The notes: a model not told the origin generated them from the letters alone. Counted from the first letter of the stretch, positions 41,791 through 50,864 are shown. The stretch is DNA of 64,000 nt from Saprospira grandis DSM 2844 (GCF_000275825.1 NZ_JH719942.1:565600-629599), one strand, 5' to 3'. Numbers and translations are program-made.

Positions 41791-41954
41791 GCCTAGGGAC
41801 AAGCCCCTAGGCTAGCTTTTTTAGACAGCCCTCTAAAGAGGGCCTTTGGATGAGGTCCTTCTTTGAAATAACTACTTAGCAAGGGCATGTATATAAGCCT
41901 TTGAGGCCCTTTAGGGCTGACTCCATTGGATTAGCCTAGGGGCTGTCCCTAGGC
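41791..41954. other. Hairpin-rich stretch bounded by GCCTAGGG palindromes
   Basis: GCCTAGGG-ACAAGC-CCCTAGGC (41791-41812) and GCCTAGGG-GCTGT-CCCTAGGC (41934-41954) bracket two smaller hairpins, GCCCTC-TAAA-GAGGGC (41827-41842) and GGCCCTTTAGGGCT (41905-41918). There is no coding frame. It may be an RNA or the remains of a mobile element. It belongs to the long gene-free gap 41416-42595. Confidence 0.6.
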
Positions 41955-42026
41955 GACTATTGGCCAAATCCTAGCCAGCTAAAGGCCCAAATTTTATTCT
42001 AATACACAAAATCCTGAACAGTCCTG

Positions 42027-42085
42027 GCAGCCAGACCCCACCCAGCTAGCAGCCAGACCTACTCGGCTAGCAGCCAGACCTAACT
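42027..42085. repeat. Short tandem repeat, about 21 bp, 2.5 units
   Basis: The unit GCAGCCAGACC(C/T)..C(A/G)GCTA repeats at 42027, 42049 and 42070. Confidence 0.65.
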
Positions 42086-42231
42086 TTTGCCTTTTTTCAT
42101 TTTGTTACATTATCTCCACTTTTAACAACTCCCTAACAATTGGAGTCCCTCTGTACAAAAGGCCGCCAGCAGTCTTGTTGGCTCCTCATCAGGCTGCGGG
42201 TTTCCAGCTGCACTAATGGCCGAAGGCCAAA

Positions 42232-42391
42232 GGCCCAGCGCTGCGGAGGGGTGGCCGAAGGCCAGACCGAGCTTTGAGCGCAGCGAAAAGCGAAGGGCCG
42301 AGCGACCCGACCAACGGGAGCCGACGCAGCGAAGCAAGTAACAGCGAGCCCCGCAGCATAGCGGCGGCCAGCCTTGCTGGCCGCGGGCCCC
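42232..42391 (-). repeat. Cloverleaf element, copy 15 (subtype III, with insert)
   Basis: Minus-strand start GGGGCCCGCGGCC, end CAGCGCTGGGCC. First hairpin GCGGCCAGC-AAG-GCTGGCCGC. The core is interrupted by an extra module containing CCGACCAACGGGAG, so only GCTCGGCCC and CTCGCTGTTACTTGC remain. Confidence 0.75.
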
Positions 42392-42465
42392 AAAAAAAGA
42401 AAAAACATTGTGTAGATAAATCTGTTTTTTAGGGCAAAGCGGTTTAGAATCTAGTCTAAAAAAAT

Positions 42466-42473
42466 TAGCTTTG
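42466..42473 (+). promoter_or_regulatory. TAnnTTTG-type promoter box upstream of gcvP
   Basis: TAGCTTTG is an exact match. It would leave a leader of roughly 115 nt before gcvP. I looked for a glycine riboswitch in the leader and saw no convincing motif. Confidence 0.5.
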
Positions 42474-42595
42474 TGGCAGAGCTAACCGTTCTTACCCTTT
42501 GACTACTTAAGCAGCTAAAAACCAAAGAAGTAGTAAGTATCAACTCAACTCTTTAAAAAAGGCAAAATTTAATTTTGCTCAAAAGCTAAACGCCG

Positions 42596-45523
42596 ATGTC
42601 TATTTTCCAGCATCCCGATCGTTTTGTGCAGCGTCATATTGGACCAAATGCAACAGAGCTTCAAGATATGTTGAAGCAAATTGGCCTTCCCTCTTTAGAG
42701 GCCCTTATTGCGGAGACTATCCCTGAAAACATTAGAAGAGCAACGCCCTTGCAACTGCCTGCGGCCCTTTCTGAATCGGACTATTTGGCCGAGCTCAAAG
42801 AAATTGCCGCCAAAAACAAGCTATACAAAAGCTATATTGGTCAGGGCTATTATCATACGCTGACGCCCAATGTCATTTTGCGTAACATCTTTGAGAATCC
42901 GGGATGGTACACCCAATATACGCCCTATCAGGCAGAGATTGCCCAGGGGCGTTTGGAGGCTTTGCTGAACTATCAGACGATGGTCAGTGATTTGACGGCC
43001 TTGCCCGTAGCCAATGCCTCTTTGTTGGATGAAGCCACTGCGGCGGCTGAGGCCATGACGATGTTTTATGGAATTAAGAATCGGAAAAACAAGAAAAATC
43101 CAGCCAACCAGCTTTTGGTTAGCCGAGAAATTTATCCGCAGACCCTAGACGTACTCAAGACCAGAGCCGAGCCTTTGGGGATAGAAATTGCCGTGGCCGA
43201 TCCGGATCGCATGCGCTTTAAGGACCCCGAAATCTTTGCAATTTTATTGCAATACCCCAACTCTAGAGGAGAGGTCAAGGACCTTCAAGCGACGGTAGAG
43301 CGGGCCAAAGCCGCGGGCATTTATGTCATTGTAGCCGCCGATTTGATGAGCCTCGCCTTATTGAAAGCCCCTGGAGAATGGGGGGCAGATGCCGTAGTGG
43401 GCAATACGCAGCGCTTTGGGGTGCCTATGGGTTTTGGTGGACCTCATGCGGCTTATTTTGCGACCAAAGAGGAGTTTGTCCGTCAGATTCCGGGCCGCAT
43501 TATTGGGATGTCTTTGGACCAAAAAGGGCAGCCTGCTTTGCGGATGGCTCTACAAACCAGAGAGCAGCATATTCGTAGAGATAAGGCCACCTCTAATATC
43601 TGTACCGCCCAGGCTTTGTTGGCCATTATGGCGAGTATGTATGCCGTTTATCACGGACCTAATGGGATTCGTAAAATTGCCGAGAATATTCATCGACATG
43701 CGCAGGTTTTAGAGGCCGAATTGAGCCGTTTGGGCTTTCAGCAACTAAACAAAGCCTATTTTGATACCTTGCGAATTGATGTCTTGGAGAAAGCCGAGCA
43801 GGATAAGCTGCGAGAATTGGCTTTGGCCCAAGAAATCAACTTATTTTATGATATGGGCCGTTATGTGCAAATTTCGGTAGACGAAAGCACTAAGCTAGAA
43901 GACATTGCCCAATTGGTTCATGTATTTGCCCAACTCAAGGGACAAAAATCGGAGGCTACAGCCGAGCAATTGGCCAAGCGTTATGCGGCTGCTTTTGCCT
44001 CGCCTAAAATTCCTAGCCAGCTTCAAAGAGAAACAGCTTATTTGCAGCATCCGGTCTTTAATAGCTATCAGTCAGAGAGCCAAATGATGCGTTATATCAA
44101 GCGCTTGGAAAATAAAGATTTGTCTTTGGTGCACTCTATGATTTCTTTGGGGTCATGTACCATGAAATTGAATGCGGCCAGCGAATTGATTCCCGTTTCT
44201 TGGCCTGCCTTTAGTCAGATGCACCCATTTGCGCCCTTAGATCAGGCGGAGGGCTATCTGCAAATCTTTGATGAGTTGGAGCGTTATTTATCTGATATTA
44301 CTGGATTCACGGCCTGTTCGCTACAGTCTAACTCTGGGGCTCAGGGAGAATACAGTGGTTTGCTCAGTATTCGGGCCTATCATTTGGCCCATGGGCAATC
44401 GCAGCGGAAGATCGCCTTGATTCCCTCTTCAGCCCATGGCACCAACCCCGCCTCTGCGGTCATGGCCGGCATGAAGGTCGTGGTGGTAAAATGCGATGAG
44501 AAGGGCAATATTGATGTGGAGGACCTCAATAAAAAGGCCGACAAATACAAGGATCAGCTCTCTTGCCTAATGGTCACTTATCCCTCTACGCATGGAGTAT
44601 TTGAGACGGCCATTCAGGAGATTTGCCAAAAGATTCACGATTGCGGCGGGCTGGTCTATATGGATGGGGCCAATATGAATGCGCAGGTGGGCCTCACTGC
44701 TCCGGGCCTCATTGGTGCCGATGTTTGCCATTTGAACTTGCACAAAACCTTTGCGATTCCGCATGGGGGAGGTGGACCTGGCATGGGCCCCATCTGCGTC
44801 AATGATAAGCTCAAGCCTTTCTTGCCCAAACACTATATTTCTGATCAGGTAGGTGGAGCCCAAGGCACCAAAGCGGTGGCTGCAGCCCCTTGGGGCTCGG
44901 CTAGTATTTTGCTCATTTCTTATGGCTACATCCGTATGTTGGGCGCGCAGGGTTGTACCGATGCCACGGCCTATGCGATTCTAACCGCCAACTATATCAA
45001 GGCCCGTTTGGAGCAAGATTATGAGGTATTGTATACTGGCGAAAAAGGTCGGGCGGCCCATGAATTGATCATTGATTTGCGCAAATTTAAGCAGCTACAT
45101 GTTTCGGCAGAAGATGTGGCCAAGCGCCTCATCGATTATGGCTTTCATGCTCCTACCCTTTCCTTCCCGGTGGCCGGCACCATCATGATAGAGCCCACCG
45201 AATCGGAAGATAAGGCCGAGCTAGACCGCTTTTGCGATGCGCTTTTGGCCATTCGCAAAGAGATTGACGAAATTGCTAGTGGCGAGGCCAGTGCAGAAGA
45301 TAATGTCTTGATCAATTCACCACATACCATTCACGAGCTCAGTGCCGATGAATGGAACCATAGTTATCCGAGAAGCAAAGCCGCTTATCCCCTCCCCTTT
45401 GTGCGGGGAAATAAGTTTTGGGCCTCTGTGCATCGGGTCAATGGCGCCTATGGCGACAAAAATCTGATTTGTACTTGTCCCCCGCTCAGCAGCTATGAAA
45501 ATGAAGCAGAATGCGAGGCTTAA
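42596..45523 (+). CDS. gcvP: Glycine dehydrogenase (decarboxylating), P-protein of the glycine cleavage system
   Basis: A 975-aa fused P-protein. It starts FVQRHIGPNATELQDMLKQI, a diagnostic block. The first half shows SYIGQGYY, TPYQAEIAQGRLEALLNYQT and GGPHAAYFAT. The second half holds SMISLGSCTMKLNA, CSLQSNSGAQGEY and the PLP lysine K717 in HLNLHKTFAIPHGGGGPGMG. It decarboxylates glycine and passes the aminomethyl group to the H-protein lipoyl arm. gcvH and gcvT are not adjacent. The leader is about 115 nt from a promoter box, and a strong terminator follows. Full length and intact. Confidence 0.97.
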   Translation: MSIFQHPDRFVQRHIGPNATELQDMLKQIGLPSLEALIAETIPENIRRATPLQLPAALSESDYLAELKEIAAKNKLYKSYIGQGYYHTLTPNVILRNIFENPGWYTQYTPYQAEIAQGRLEALLNYQTMVSDLTALPVANASLLDEATAAAEAMTMFYGIKNRKNKKNPANQLLVSREIYPQTLDVLKTRAEPLGIEIAVADPDRMRFKDPEIFAILLQYPNSRGEVKDLQATVERAKAAGIYVIVAADLMSLALLKAPGEWGADAVVGNTQRFGVPMGFGGPHAAYFATKEEFVRQIPGRIIGMSLDQKGQPALRMALQTREQHIRRDKATSNICTAQALLAIMASMYAVYHGPNGIRKIAENIHRHAQVLEAELSRLGFQQLNKAYFDTLRIDVLEKAEQDKLRELALAQEINLFYDMGRYVQISVDESTKLEDIAQLVHVFAQLKGQKSEATAEQLAKRYAAAFASPKIPSQLQRETAYLQHPVFNSYQSESQMMRYIKRLENKDLSLVHSMISLGSCTMKLNAASELIPVSWPAFSQMHPFAPLDQAEGYLQIFDELERYLSDITGFTACSLQSNSGAQGEYSGLLSIRAYHLAHGQSQRKIALIPSSAHGTNPASAVMAGMKVVVVKCDEKGNIDVEDLNKKADKYKDQLSCLMVTYPSTHGVFETAIQEICQKIHDCGGLVYMDGANMNAQVGLTAPGLIGADVCHLNLHKTFAIPHGGGGPGMGPICVNDKLKPFLPKHYISDQVGGAQGTKAVAAAPWGSASILLISYGYIRMLGAQGCTDATAYAILTANYIKARLEQDYEVLYTGEKGRAAHELIIDLRKFKQLHVSAEDVAKRLIDYGFHAPTLSFPVAGTIMIEPTESEDKAELDRFCDALLAIRKEIDEIASGEASAEDNVLINSPHTIHELSADEWNHSYPRSKAAYPLPFVRGNKFWASVHRVNGAYGDKNLICTCPPLSSYENEAECEA

Positions 45524-45550
45524 TGGCTAAAGCATAGCCTTAAATTAGAT

Positions 45551-45587
45551 AGAGCAGATACGGTTAAAGGTATCTGCTCTTTTTTTA
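45551..45587 (+). terminator. Terminator after gcvP
   Basis: AGAGCAGATAC, an 8-nt loop, then GTATCTGCTCT and a run of T. Confidence 0.88.
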
Positions 45588-45595
45588 TGGTTTTT

Positions 45596-45754
45596 GGGCC
45601 TCCCGCAGCCAAGCTGCGGGCGCTACGGTTACTCCCTTTGGTCGTCGAACTGCGGACTAAAGTCCTTGTTGTCAGGGCTCGCTATTCGCTCGGCCCTTCG
45701 CAGGCTTTGCCTGCTCGGTCTGGCCTGACGGCCACCCTTTCGCATCGCTAGGCC
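45596..45754 (+). repeat. Cloverleaf element, copy 16 (subtype I, with inserted module, variant core)
   Basis: Starts GGGCCTCCCGC, ends ATCGCTAGGCC. Between the first hairpin and the core CTCGCTATTCGCTCGGCCC it carries the module TACTCCCTTTGGTCGTCGAA. Second hairpin GCAGGC-TTT-GCCTGC. Confidence 0.83.
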
Positions 45755-45785
45755 TGCGGCGGCTTCGCCGCCTGTCCCCTGCAAA

Positions 45786-48296
45786 CTAGCGCAACAACTG
45801 AAAAGCGGCCCAATAATAAGGGTGAGCATAGCGTCCTTTTTCTTTTTTCATCAGGGCCAATTGGGCTTTTCGCAGAGCGCTGGGGGGCGAATCTCCTCTT
45901 AGGTAAGCCTCATAAAACAGCTCCATAAAAAGGGCGGTAACTTGGTCGTTCACGCTCCAGCGGCTGCCCATAAAATAGTCTACCCCCGCTTGCTGAAAAG
46001 CGGTGGGTAGGCCTAGCAGGCCCTCTTGGCTACTGGTTTGGCCTAGGGCCGTTTGGCAGGCAGAGAGGACCAGCAGTTCGCAGCCTTCTAGCTCTAGGCT
46101 GAGTAAATCGAGGGCGGTGAGAATGCCGTCGGCTTCGGCCATAGCGCGACTAGCGGGGCCTTGCCAGCTCAGGTTGGCCCCGGCAAAGACCAAACCCGAG
46201 CGCATAAGGGCTTGTTCTTCTTCTTGGATCAGTTGTTTTTCTAGGCTGAGTTCGCGGCTGCTTTCTTCAAAGAAAATTCTGTCTTCATCGCCTTCTTTTG
46301 GGCGTTCAAAAAAGTAGGCATGAGTGGCTAGGTGGATCAGGCGAAAACGCTTTTCTTGCAGCAATTCTAAAAAGCGCACTTCATTGGCCGAGCCGCTGGT
46401 CAATTGATCAGTTTCCCAGCCTGCATTATATAGGGCTACTTCTAAATCCTCTACTTCTTCTAGGCTAGCGGGCAGGGGGTTCCAAGGCAGCCAGGGGCTG
46501 TGTTTGGGTTTGAGGCCAAAATCCACGCCCCCCATTAAAAAGGCTTGTTTGCGGGCAAAAGTTCGGGGTCGTTTTTTTAATTTATGAAAGCTACTATAAT
46601 AATGTAGTTCATAGTCTTCTATGAGATAACGTTCATTATGGCTTTGCTGAATGGCTTCAAAAGAGAGAGCCTGTAAGATGGCGGGTAATTGGAGGTGCAG
46701 GCGGTTTTTAGTCCCTAGATGTGGGCGCAGGGGTTGCCAAAGCTTTTTATCTAATAATTGGCTTAGTCCGGGAATAGACAAATAGCTGCGATTAACATCG
46801 CTAATTGTTTTGAGTGTAAAAATATGTGACAAGACGGCCTGCATGGCTTTTTCTGTGCAGAGCTCTTGCCAAATGAGCAGGCTATCTTGGCTAAAGATCA
46901 GGGCGGCAAACTTAGCATTGCTTAGCCAATCTTGGCCATTATGGTCTTGATAGTGTAGAATACTGATGGCTATTTCGGAGCTATCTAATTGGGCTTGCAG
47001 TTGTTCTAGGGTATAATTTTGGGCTAAAAAGGGAATATCATTTTGGCGAAGGGCGGCCTTTAGTTCTTTTTCTAGGGCTTTTACGGCTGCTTTTTGTTCG
47101 GCTTGTTGGAAGCGGTGGGCCGCTTTTTTTTTACTGAGGCGATAGCTTTGGGCCAGTTTATCTACGGCTTCGGCCCAATCCATTTTGAGGTCTATTAAGT
47201 GGGGCGACCTTAGGGATTTTAGGGCTTGTTTGAAGGCTGTGGCCTCTGCTTGGCCCCTAGCTTGGGCGGCTAATTGGAGTTGGGCTAGGCATTTGAGCCA
47301 TTTTTGTTGGGGATGTCTGGCCACCCAAGCCATAAAGCGGTTAATTTCGGGGGTTAAGCTTTGTTGGAGCCTCAAAAACTCTTGGTAGCTACTATATTGG
47401 GCCAACTCATCAATCTCTTGGATCAGGTTTTGGATATAAAGCTGCATAAGGGTTTCGCTTTGGTTCAATTGGCCTTGACGTTCATAGAAGTAGGCCATTT
47501 CTCCGGCTAGGCTTAGTGTGAGCGGATGATCTTGGCCCAATTTTTTTTTTCGATTTTGGTAAAGTTGTTCATAGCGTTTTTGGGCCAGAGCGGTTTTTCC
47601 CATTTTCCAGGCATTTTTGGCTAGGGCGGCCTTTAGGACTTCGCTTTGGTAGGCGGTGCTGGGGCCAGTAAGGGCTAAGGCTTCTTGGAGCAGTCTTTCG
47701 GCCTTTTGGCCTTTCTTATTTTTTTGGGCCAAGATAGCGGCGGCATAGCGCCATTGGAGATTTTCTCTTAGGGGGATATTTTTTTGCTGCAAAATTTTGT
47801 CATAAATTCGCTGAGCGGCCAGCAACTGTCCTTTGAGCTGGTAGATTTCGGCCAATTGGGCCAAGAGCTGCAGGCGGTCGAGGCTAGGCGGGCCGAGCAA
47901 GGGCGGGAGTTGTTCTTGGGCTTGCATCAGGAATAGCTCGGCGGCTTCATATTGGCCATCTAGTTGTTCTAAGCGGGCCAATTGCTTATAGAGAAAATGG
48001 CTTGAACCCAGGCGGAAGCCTGCTTGTTCATTGAGTTGTAGGGCTAAGGTGCCATACTGTCGGGCTTGTTCGAGATGGCCCGACTGCAGATGTAAATCAA
48101 AGAGCAGCAGCAGGCTAGTGTAGTGGGCCGAATTGACTTGATCTTTAGTGGCATTGAGGGCTTTGTGGGCCAGAAAAAAAGCTTTTTTTTCTTGGCCCAA
48201 GCTCCATTTTTGCCGAGCTTGCTGTTGTAGGTCCTCTACTTGGGCTAAAAGGCAAAAAGGGAGAAAAAAGAACACAAAAGGGAGGAGTAATTTCAT
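45786..48296 (-). CDS. Exported TPR protein with C-terminal CHAT domain (second CHAT protein)
   Basis: An 836-aa protein from the ATG at 48294-48296. The open frame continues upstream through a cloverleaf element, which I exclude because the signal peptide FVFFFLPFCLLAQ starts at this ATG. Residues about 20-330 are tetratricopeptide-like (AAELFLMQAQEQLPPL, AKNAWKMGKTALAQKRYEQL). The CHAT domain has LQALSFEAIQ, LIHLATHAYFFE (His about 657) and LVLSACQTALGQTSSQEGL (Cys about 747), then GSRWSVNDQVTALFM. No C-terminal membrane anchor is present, unlike the protein at 20886-23924. The substrate is unknown. Gcv and psd neighbours give no hint. Confidence 0.85.
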   Translation of the reverse strand: MKLLLPFVFFFLPFCLLAQVEDLQQQARQKWSLGQEKKAFFLAHKALNATKDQVNSAHYTSLLLLFDLHLQSGHLEQARQYGTLALQLNEQAGFRLGSSHFLYKQLARLEQLDGQYEAAELFLMQAQEQLPPLLGPPSLDRLQLLAQLAEIYQLKGQLLAAQRIYDKILQQKNIPLRENLQWRYAAAILAQKNKKGQKAERLLQEALALTGPSTAYQSEVLKAALAKNAWKMGKTALAQKRYEQLYQNRKKKLGQDHPLTLSLAGEMAYFYERQGQLNQSETLMQLYIQNLIQEIDELAQYSSYQEFLRLQQSLTPEINRFMAWVARHPQQKWLKCLAQLQLAAQARGQAEATAFKQALKSLRSPHLIDLKMDWAEAVDKLAQSYRLSKKKAAHRFQQAEQKAAVKALEKELKAALRQNDIPFLAQNYTLEQLQAQLDSSEIAISILHYQDHNGQDWLSNAKFAALIFSQDSLLIWQELCTEKAMQAVLSHIFTLKTISDVNRSYLSIPGLSQLLDKKLWQPLRPHLGTKNRLHLQLPAILQALSFEAIQQSHNERYLIEDYELHYYSSFHKLKKRPRTFARKQAFLMGGVDFGLKPKHSPWLPWNPLPASLEEVEDLEVALYNAGWETDQLTSGSANEVRFLELLQEKRFRLIHLATHAYFFERPKEGDEDRIFFEESSRELSLEKQLIQEEEQALMRSGLVFAGANLSWQGPASRAMAEADGILTALDLLSLELEGCELLVLSACQTALGQTSSQEGLLGLPTAFQQAGVDYFMGSRWSVNDQVTALFMELFYEAYLRGDSPPSALRKAQLALMKKEKGRYAHPYYWAAFQLLR

Positions 48297-48343
48297 AAGG
48301 CGATTTGCTGTAATTGGAGAAAGCAGGCGGCGAAGCCGCCGCA

Positions 48344-48465
48344 GGCCTAGCGATGTGGAGCAGTGCGGCGCAGCCGCAGACCTAGGCAGCTCTGCTGCCG
48401 CAGGGCCGAGCAGACTTGCGAGCTGCAAAACGTAGCGCCGACGACCGAAGGGAGGCGGAGGCCCC
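48344..48465 (-). repeat. Cloverleaf element, copy 17 (subtype I)
   Basis: Minus-strand start GGGGCCTCC, end ATCGCTAGGCC. The core has one change (AAGTCTGC for AGGTCTGC). It contains a TCGGTCGTCGGCGC module. It lies between divergent CHAT and psd genes and may overlap their promoters. Confidence 0.82.
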
Positions 48466-48496
48466 AAAAGATAAATAATAGTCAAAAAAAGAGAGC

Positions 48497-49378
48497 ATGC
48501 AAGGAATACAATATATAGACCGCAAAACGGGAGCGCTTTGTGAGGAGCGGCCACCGGCGGAGAAATACATTCGGTTTTTGTATCAGAGTCCGTTGGGCAA
48601 ACTGCCCTTAGAGTTATTGGTGCGCAGGAAATTTTTGTCGGCTTGGTATGGTCGGCGGATGGACAAGGAGAAATCGGCGAAAAAGATTGCGGATTTTGTG
48701 GCTGCTTATCATATTGATATGAGTGAGGCGTTGCGAACAGTGGAAGAATTTGAGAACTTCAATGCCTTTTTTTGTCGCAAATTGCATCCTTCGGCTCGGC
48801 CTATTGGGGAGGGTTTGGTTTCTCCGGCCGATGGCAAACTGCTTGCTTTTGAGCATATTGATGAGCTGCGTGCTTTTTTTGTGAAGGGGCAGGCCTTTAA
48901 TTTGAAGCGTTTTTTGGGCGATGAGATTTTGGCCGAGCGTTATGCCAAGGGGAGTTTATTGATCATTCGCTTGGCGCCGCATGATTATCATCGCTATCAT
49001 TTTCCCTATGCGGGGCAGGCCGAGGAGGCCCAGCAGATTTTGGGGAGATATTATTCGGTTTCGCCTTATGCTTTGGCGAGGAATTTTGTGAAGGTATTTT
49101 GTGAAAACAAAAGGGCCTATAGTATTCTAAAAACAGCTGATCGGGGCGATATTTTGCTGGCTCCGGTGGGGGCGACCATGGTGGGCAGCATTCATTTTAG
49201 TTATCCGCCCAATGCCCAGTTAGAGAAAGGGCAAGAAATGGGTTATTTTGCCTTTGGGGGCTCTACGGTGGTCATGCTTTTAGAGCCGGGGCAATTTGAA
49301 TTGAGTGCGGATTTATTGGAAAATAGCCGCAGAGGGATGGAAACTGCGGTTCGGATGGGCGAACAAATTGGGAAATAA
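48497..49378 (+). CDS. psd: Phosphatidylserine decarboxylase
   Basis: A 293-aa proenzyme. Conserved blocks: FNAFFCRKLHPSARPI, SPADGKLLAFE, RLAPHDYHRYHFPYAG, and the self-cleavage site FGGSTVVML, where S256 would become the pyruvoyl group of the alpha chain. It makes phosphatidylethanolamine at the inner membrane. The N-terminal part (about 1-60) matches the longer bacterial Psd form. The motif is GGST rather than the LGST of E. coli, which is a known variant. A strong terminator lies 135 bp downstream. No pssA gene is adjacent. Confidence 0.93.
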   Translation: MQGIQYIDRKTGALCEERPPAEKYIRFLYQSPLGKLPLELLVRRKFLSAWYGRRMDKEKSAKKIADFVAAYHIDMSEALRTVEEFENFNAFFCRKLHPSARPIGEGLVSPADGKLLAFEHIDELRAFFVKGQAFNLKRFLGDEILAERYAKGSLLIIRLAPHDYHRYHFPYAGQAEEAQQILGRYYSVSPYALARNFVKVFCENKRAYSILKTADRGDILLAPVGATMVGSIHFSYPPNAQLEKGQEMGYFAFGGSTVVMLLEPGQFELSADLLENSRRGMETAVRMGEQIGK

Positions 49379-49512
49379 GTATTTTACCTAAATTTAGTCT
49401 TTGCCCAAATGGCCTAGAAAAAAAGGATTTTCTTGCTGTAAATTTGCAATAGAGCAAAAGGAAATACTTGCTCTAACTTCAATTAAGTTTGGGGTAAATC
49501 ATGGGGATTACA

Positions 49513-49551
49513 GAGCAGCTACTTTGGGGAAAGTAGCTGCTCACTTTTTTT
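49513..49551 (+). terminator. Terminator downstream of psd
   Basis: GAGCAGCTACTTT-GGGG-AAAGTAGCTGCTC followed by ACTTTTTTT. The region 49379-49643 otherwise shows no gene. Confidence 0.88.
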
Positions 49552-49643
49552 GCCCCTATGCGTTTTGAAAATTTGGAAATAGATTGTAGTTTTAGCAACT
49601 GATTTTAAACACTATTTCTCATTTATCCCATAAATTTAAAATA

Positions 49644-49925
49644 ATGGCCGATTATACAAAGGACCTAGAACAGTTGGTAGATATCCTTTTGATGGAATTT
49701 AATAAGCAGTTTAATGGCAGCATGATTAACCCTCATGTAAAGTCTTACTGGAGCAAACTAAAGACTCGTTTGGATGCTGATGTGGTGACTGCCCTAGAGC
49801 AAAAGCCCATGGAAGATAGCAGCAAGGAGCTCCTTAATAAGACCTTGGCAGAGAAATTTACCGACCAGCGTTTTTTGGCGCATACGGCTATGTTCATGAA
49901 CCAATATGAGCGGACCAAAAAGTAA
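49644..49925 (+). CDS. Small hypothetical cytoplasmic protein
   Basis: A 93-aa protein with alternating charged and hydrophobic helix-like sequence (DYTKDLEQLVDILLMEFN, LNKTLAEKFTDQRFLAHT). It has no signal peptide or membrane span, and it ends in KK. No family is recognised. It has its own terminator and sits between psd and a thioredoxin-like lipoprotein gene, all in the same direction. Codon use matches neighbours and the start is preceded by AT-rich sequence, so it is likely a true gene. Confidence 0.68.
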   Translation: MADYTKDLEQLVDILLMEFNKQFNGSMINPHVKSYWSKLKTRLDADVVTALEQKPMEDSSKELLNKTLAEKFTDQRFLAHTAMFMNQYERTKK

Positions 49926-49941
49926 GCTTGGCTACTTTTGG

Positions 49942-49980
49942 AAAGCCCCCTTTTTTCAGGATAGAGAAAAGGGGGCTTTG
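49942..49980 (+). terminator. Terminator after the 93-aa gene
   Basis: AAAGCCCCCTTTT and AAAAGGGGGCTTT form a 13-bp stem around a 12-nt loop, followed by only a short T-rich tail. Confidence 0.72.
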
Positions 49981-50160
49981 TTATTGGCCTTTCTTTTGTT
50001 AATCTTGAGCTCTGTTAAATATAAACAAAAGCTTGCGGGACATTCATCTAAGGGCAAAACTCTTGCGTTCTTGTGTTGTCAGCAAACAAAACTATTGCTC
50101 CAATAGTCTTGTCCTCCCCCAATTAAGACAGCAAGCTGTCTATAAAATATAATTTGTTAT

Positions 50161-50808
50161 ATGTTCAGAATTGCCACCACTCTAGTTCTTTCTATTTCTG
50201 GAATCTACCTCGCTTGTAGCTCCAGTACGCCCCAAAACCTTAGTTCTAAATCTGCCGATAGCGCCACCTTTGAGCTGAAAAGCTTTAGAGGAGAAAGCGA
50301 GGAAACCGAAGAAGAAAACCCTTTGTCTAATGTCAATTGGATGACTTATGAGCAGGCCGTTGCTCAACTCCAAGCCGATAAGGCCGCCGGCCACAAAGGC
50401 AAAAAAATCTTTATTGATATTTATACAGATTGGTGCAGCTGGTGTAAGCGAATGGATAAAAATACCTTTCAGCAAAAAGAAATTTCGGCCTATCTCAATA
50501 CCAACTTTTATCCCGTAAAACTAGATGCCGAATACCGAAAAGATATTCTTTTTGCGGGCAATACCTTTAAGTATATTCCCCAAGGCCGCAGAGGCTACCA
50601 CCAACTGGCCGCCGTTTTGCTAGATGGCAAAATGAGCTACCCTACAGTGGTTTTTCTCAATGAGGACTTTCAGCTGATTCAACGCATTCCGGGCTATCTA
50701 GAGGTCGGTATTTTTGATACTATTTTGCATTATTTGGCCGAGGATCACTACAAAGAAACCCCCTGGGAACAGTTCCAACAAGAATATAAAAGTACGGTCC
50801 AACGCTAA
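50161..50808 (+). CDS. Thioredoxin-fold lipoprotein
   Basis: A 215-aa protein with lipoprotein signal (TLVLSISGIYLACSSST; Cys19). A low-complexity, acidic spacer (about 30-58) precedes a thioredoxin-like domain: KIFIDIYTDWCSWCKRMDK holds the CSWC redox pair, and the cis-Pro loop is MSYPTVVFL. The fold matches the periplasmic DUF255/thioredoxin-like group that handles disulfides. A lipid anchor and periplasmic location are inferred from the signal. It stands alone and ends in a strong terminator. Confidence 0.85.
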   Translation: MFRIATTLVLSISGIYLACSSSTPQNLSSKSADSATFELKSFRGESEETEEENPLSNVNWMTYEQAVAQLQADKAAGHKGKKIFIDIYTDWCSWCKRMDKNTFQQKEISAYLNTNFYPVKLDAEYRKDILFAGNTFKYIPQGRRGYHQLAAVLLDGKMSYPTVVFLNEDFQLIQRIPGYLEVGIFDTILHYLAEDHYKETPWEQFQQEYKSTVQR

Positions 50809-50828
50809 GACATAGACCAACAACACTA

Positions 50829-50864
50829 AAAAGGGCAATCAGTTTTTTCGCTGATTGCCCTTTT
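50829..50864 (+). terminator. Terminator after the thioredoxin-like gene
   Basis: AAAAGGGCAATCAG, loop TTTTTTCG, CTGATTGCCCTTTT. Confidence 0.87.

Noticed and set aside
42486-42595. Possible glycine riboswitch before gcvP
   Set aside because: The leader is long enough, but no conserved glycine-aptamer core or paired tandem layout was found.
48297-48554. N-terminal extension of the second CHAT gene
   Set aside because: It reads through a cloverleaf element and overlaps psd; the signal peptide starts at 48296.
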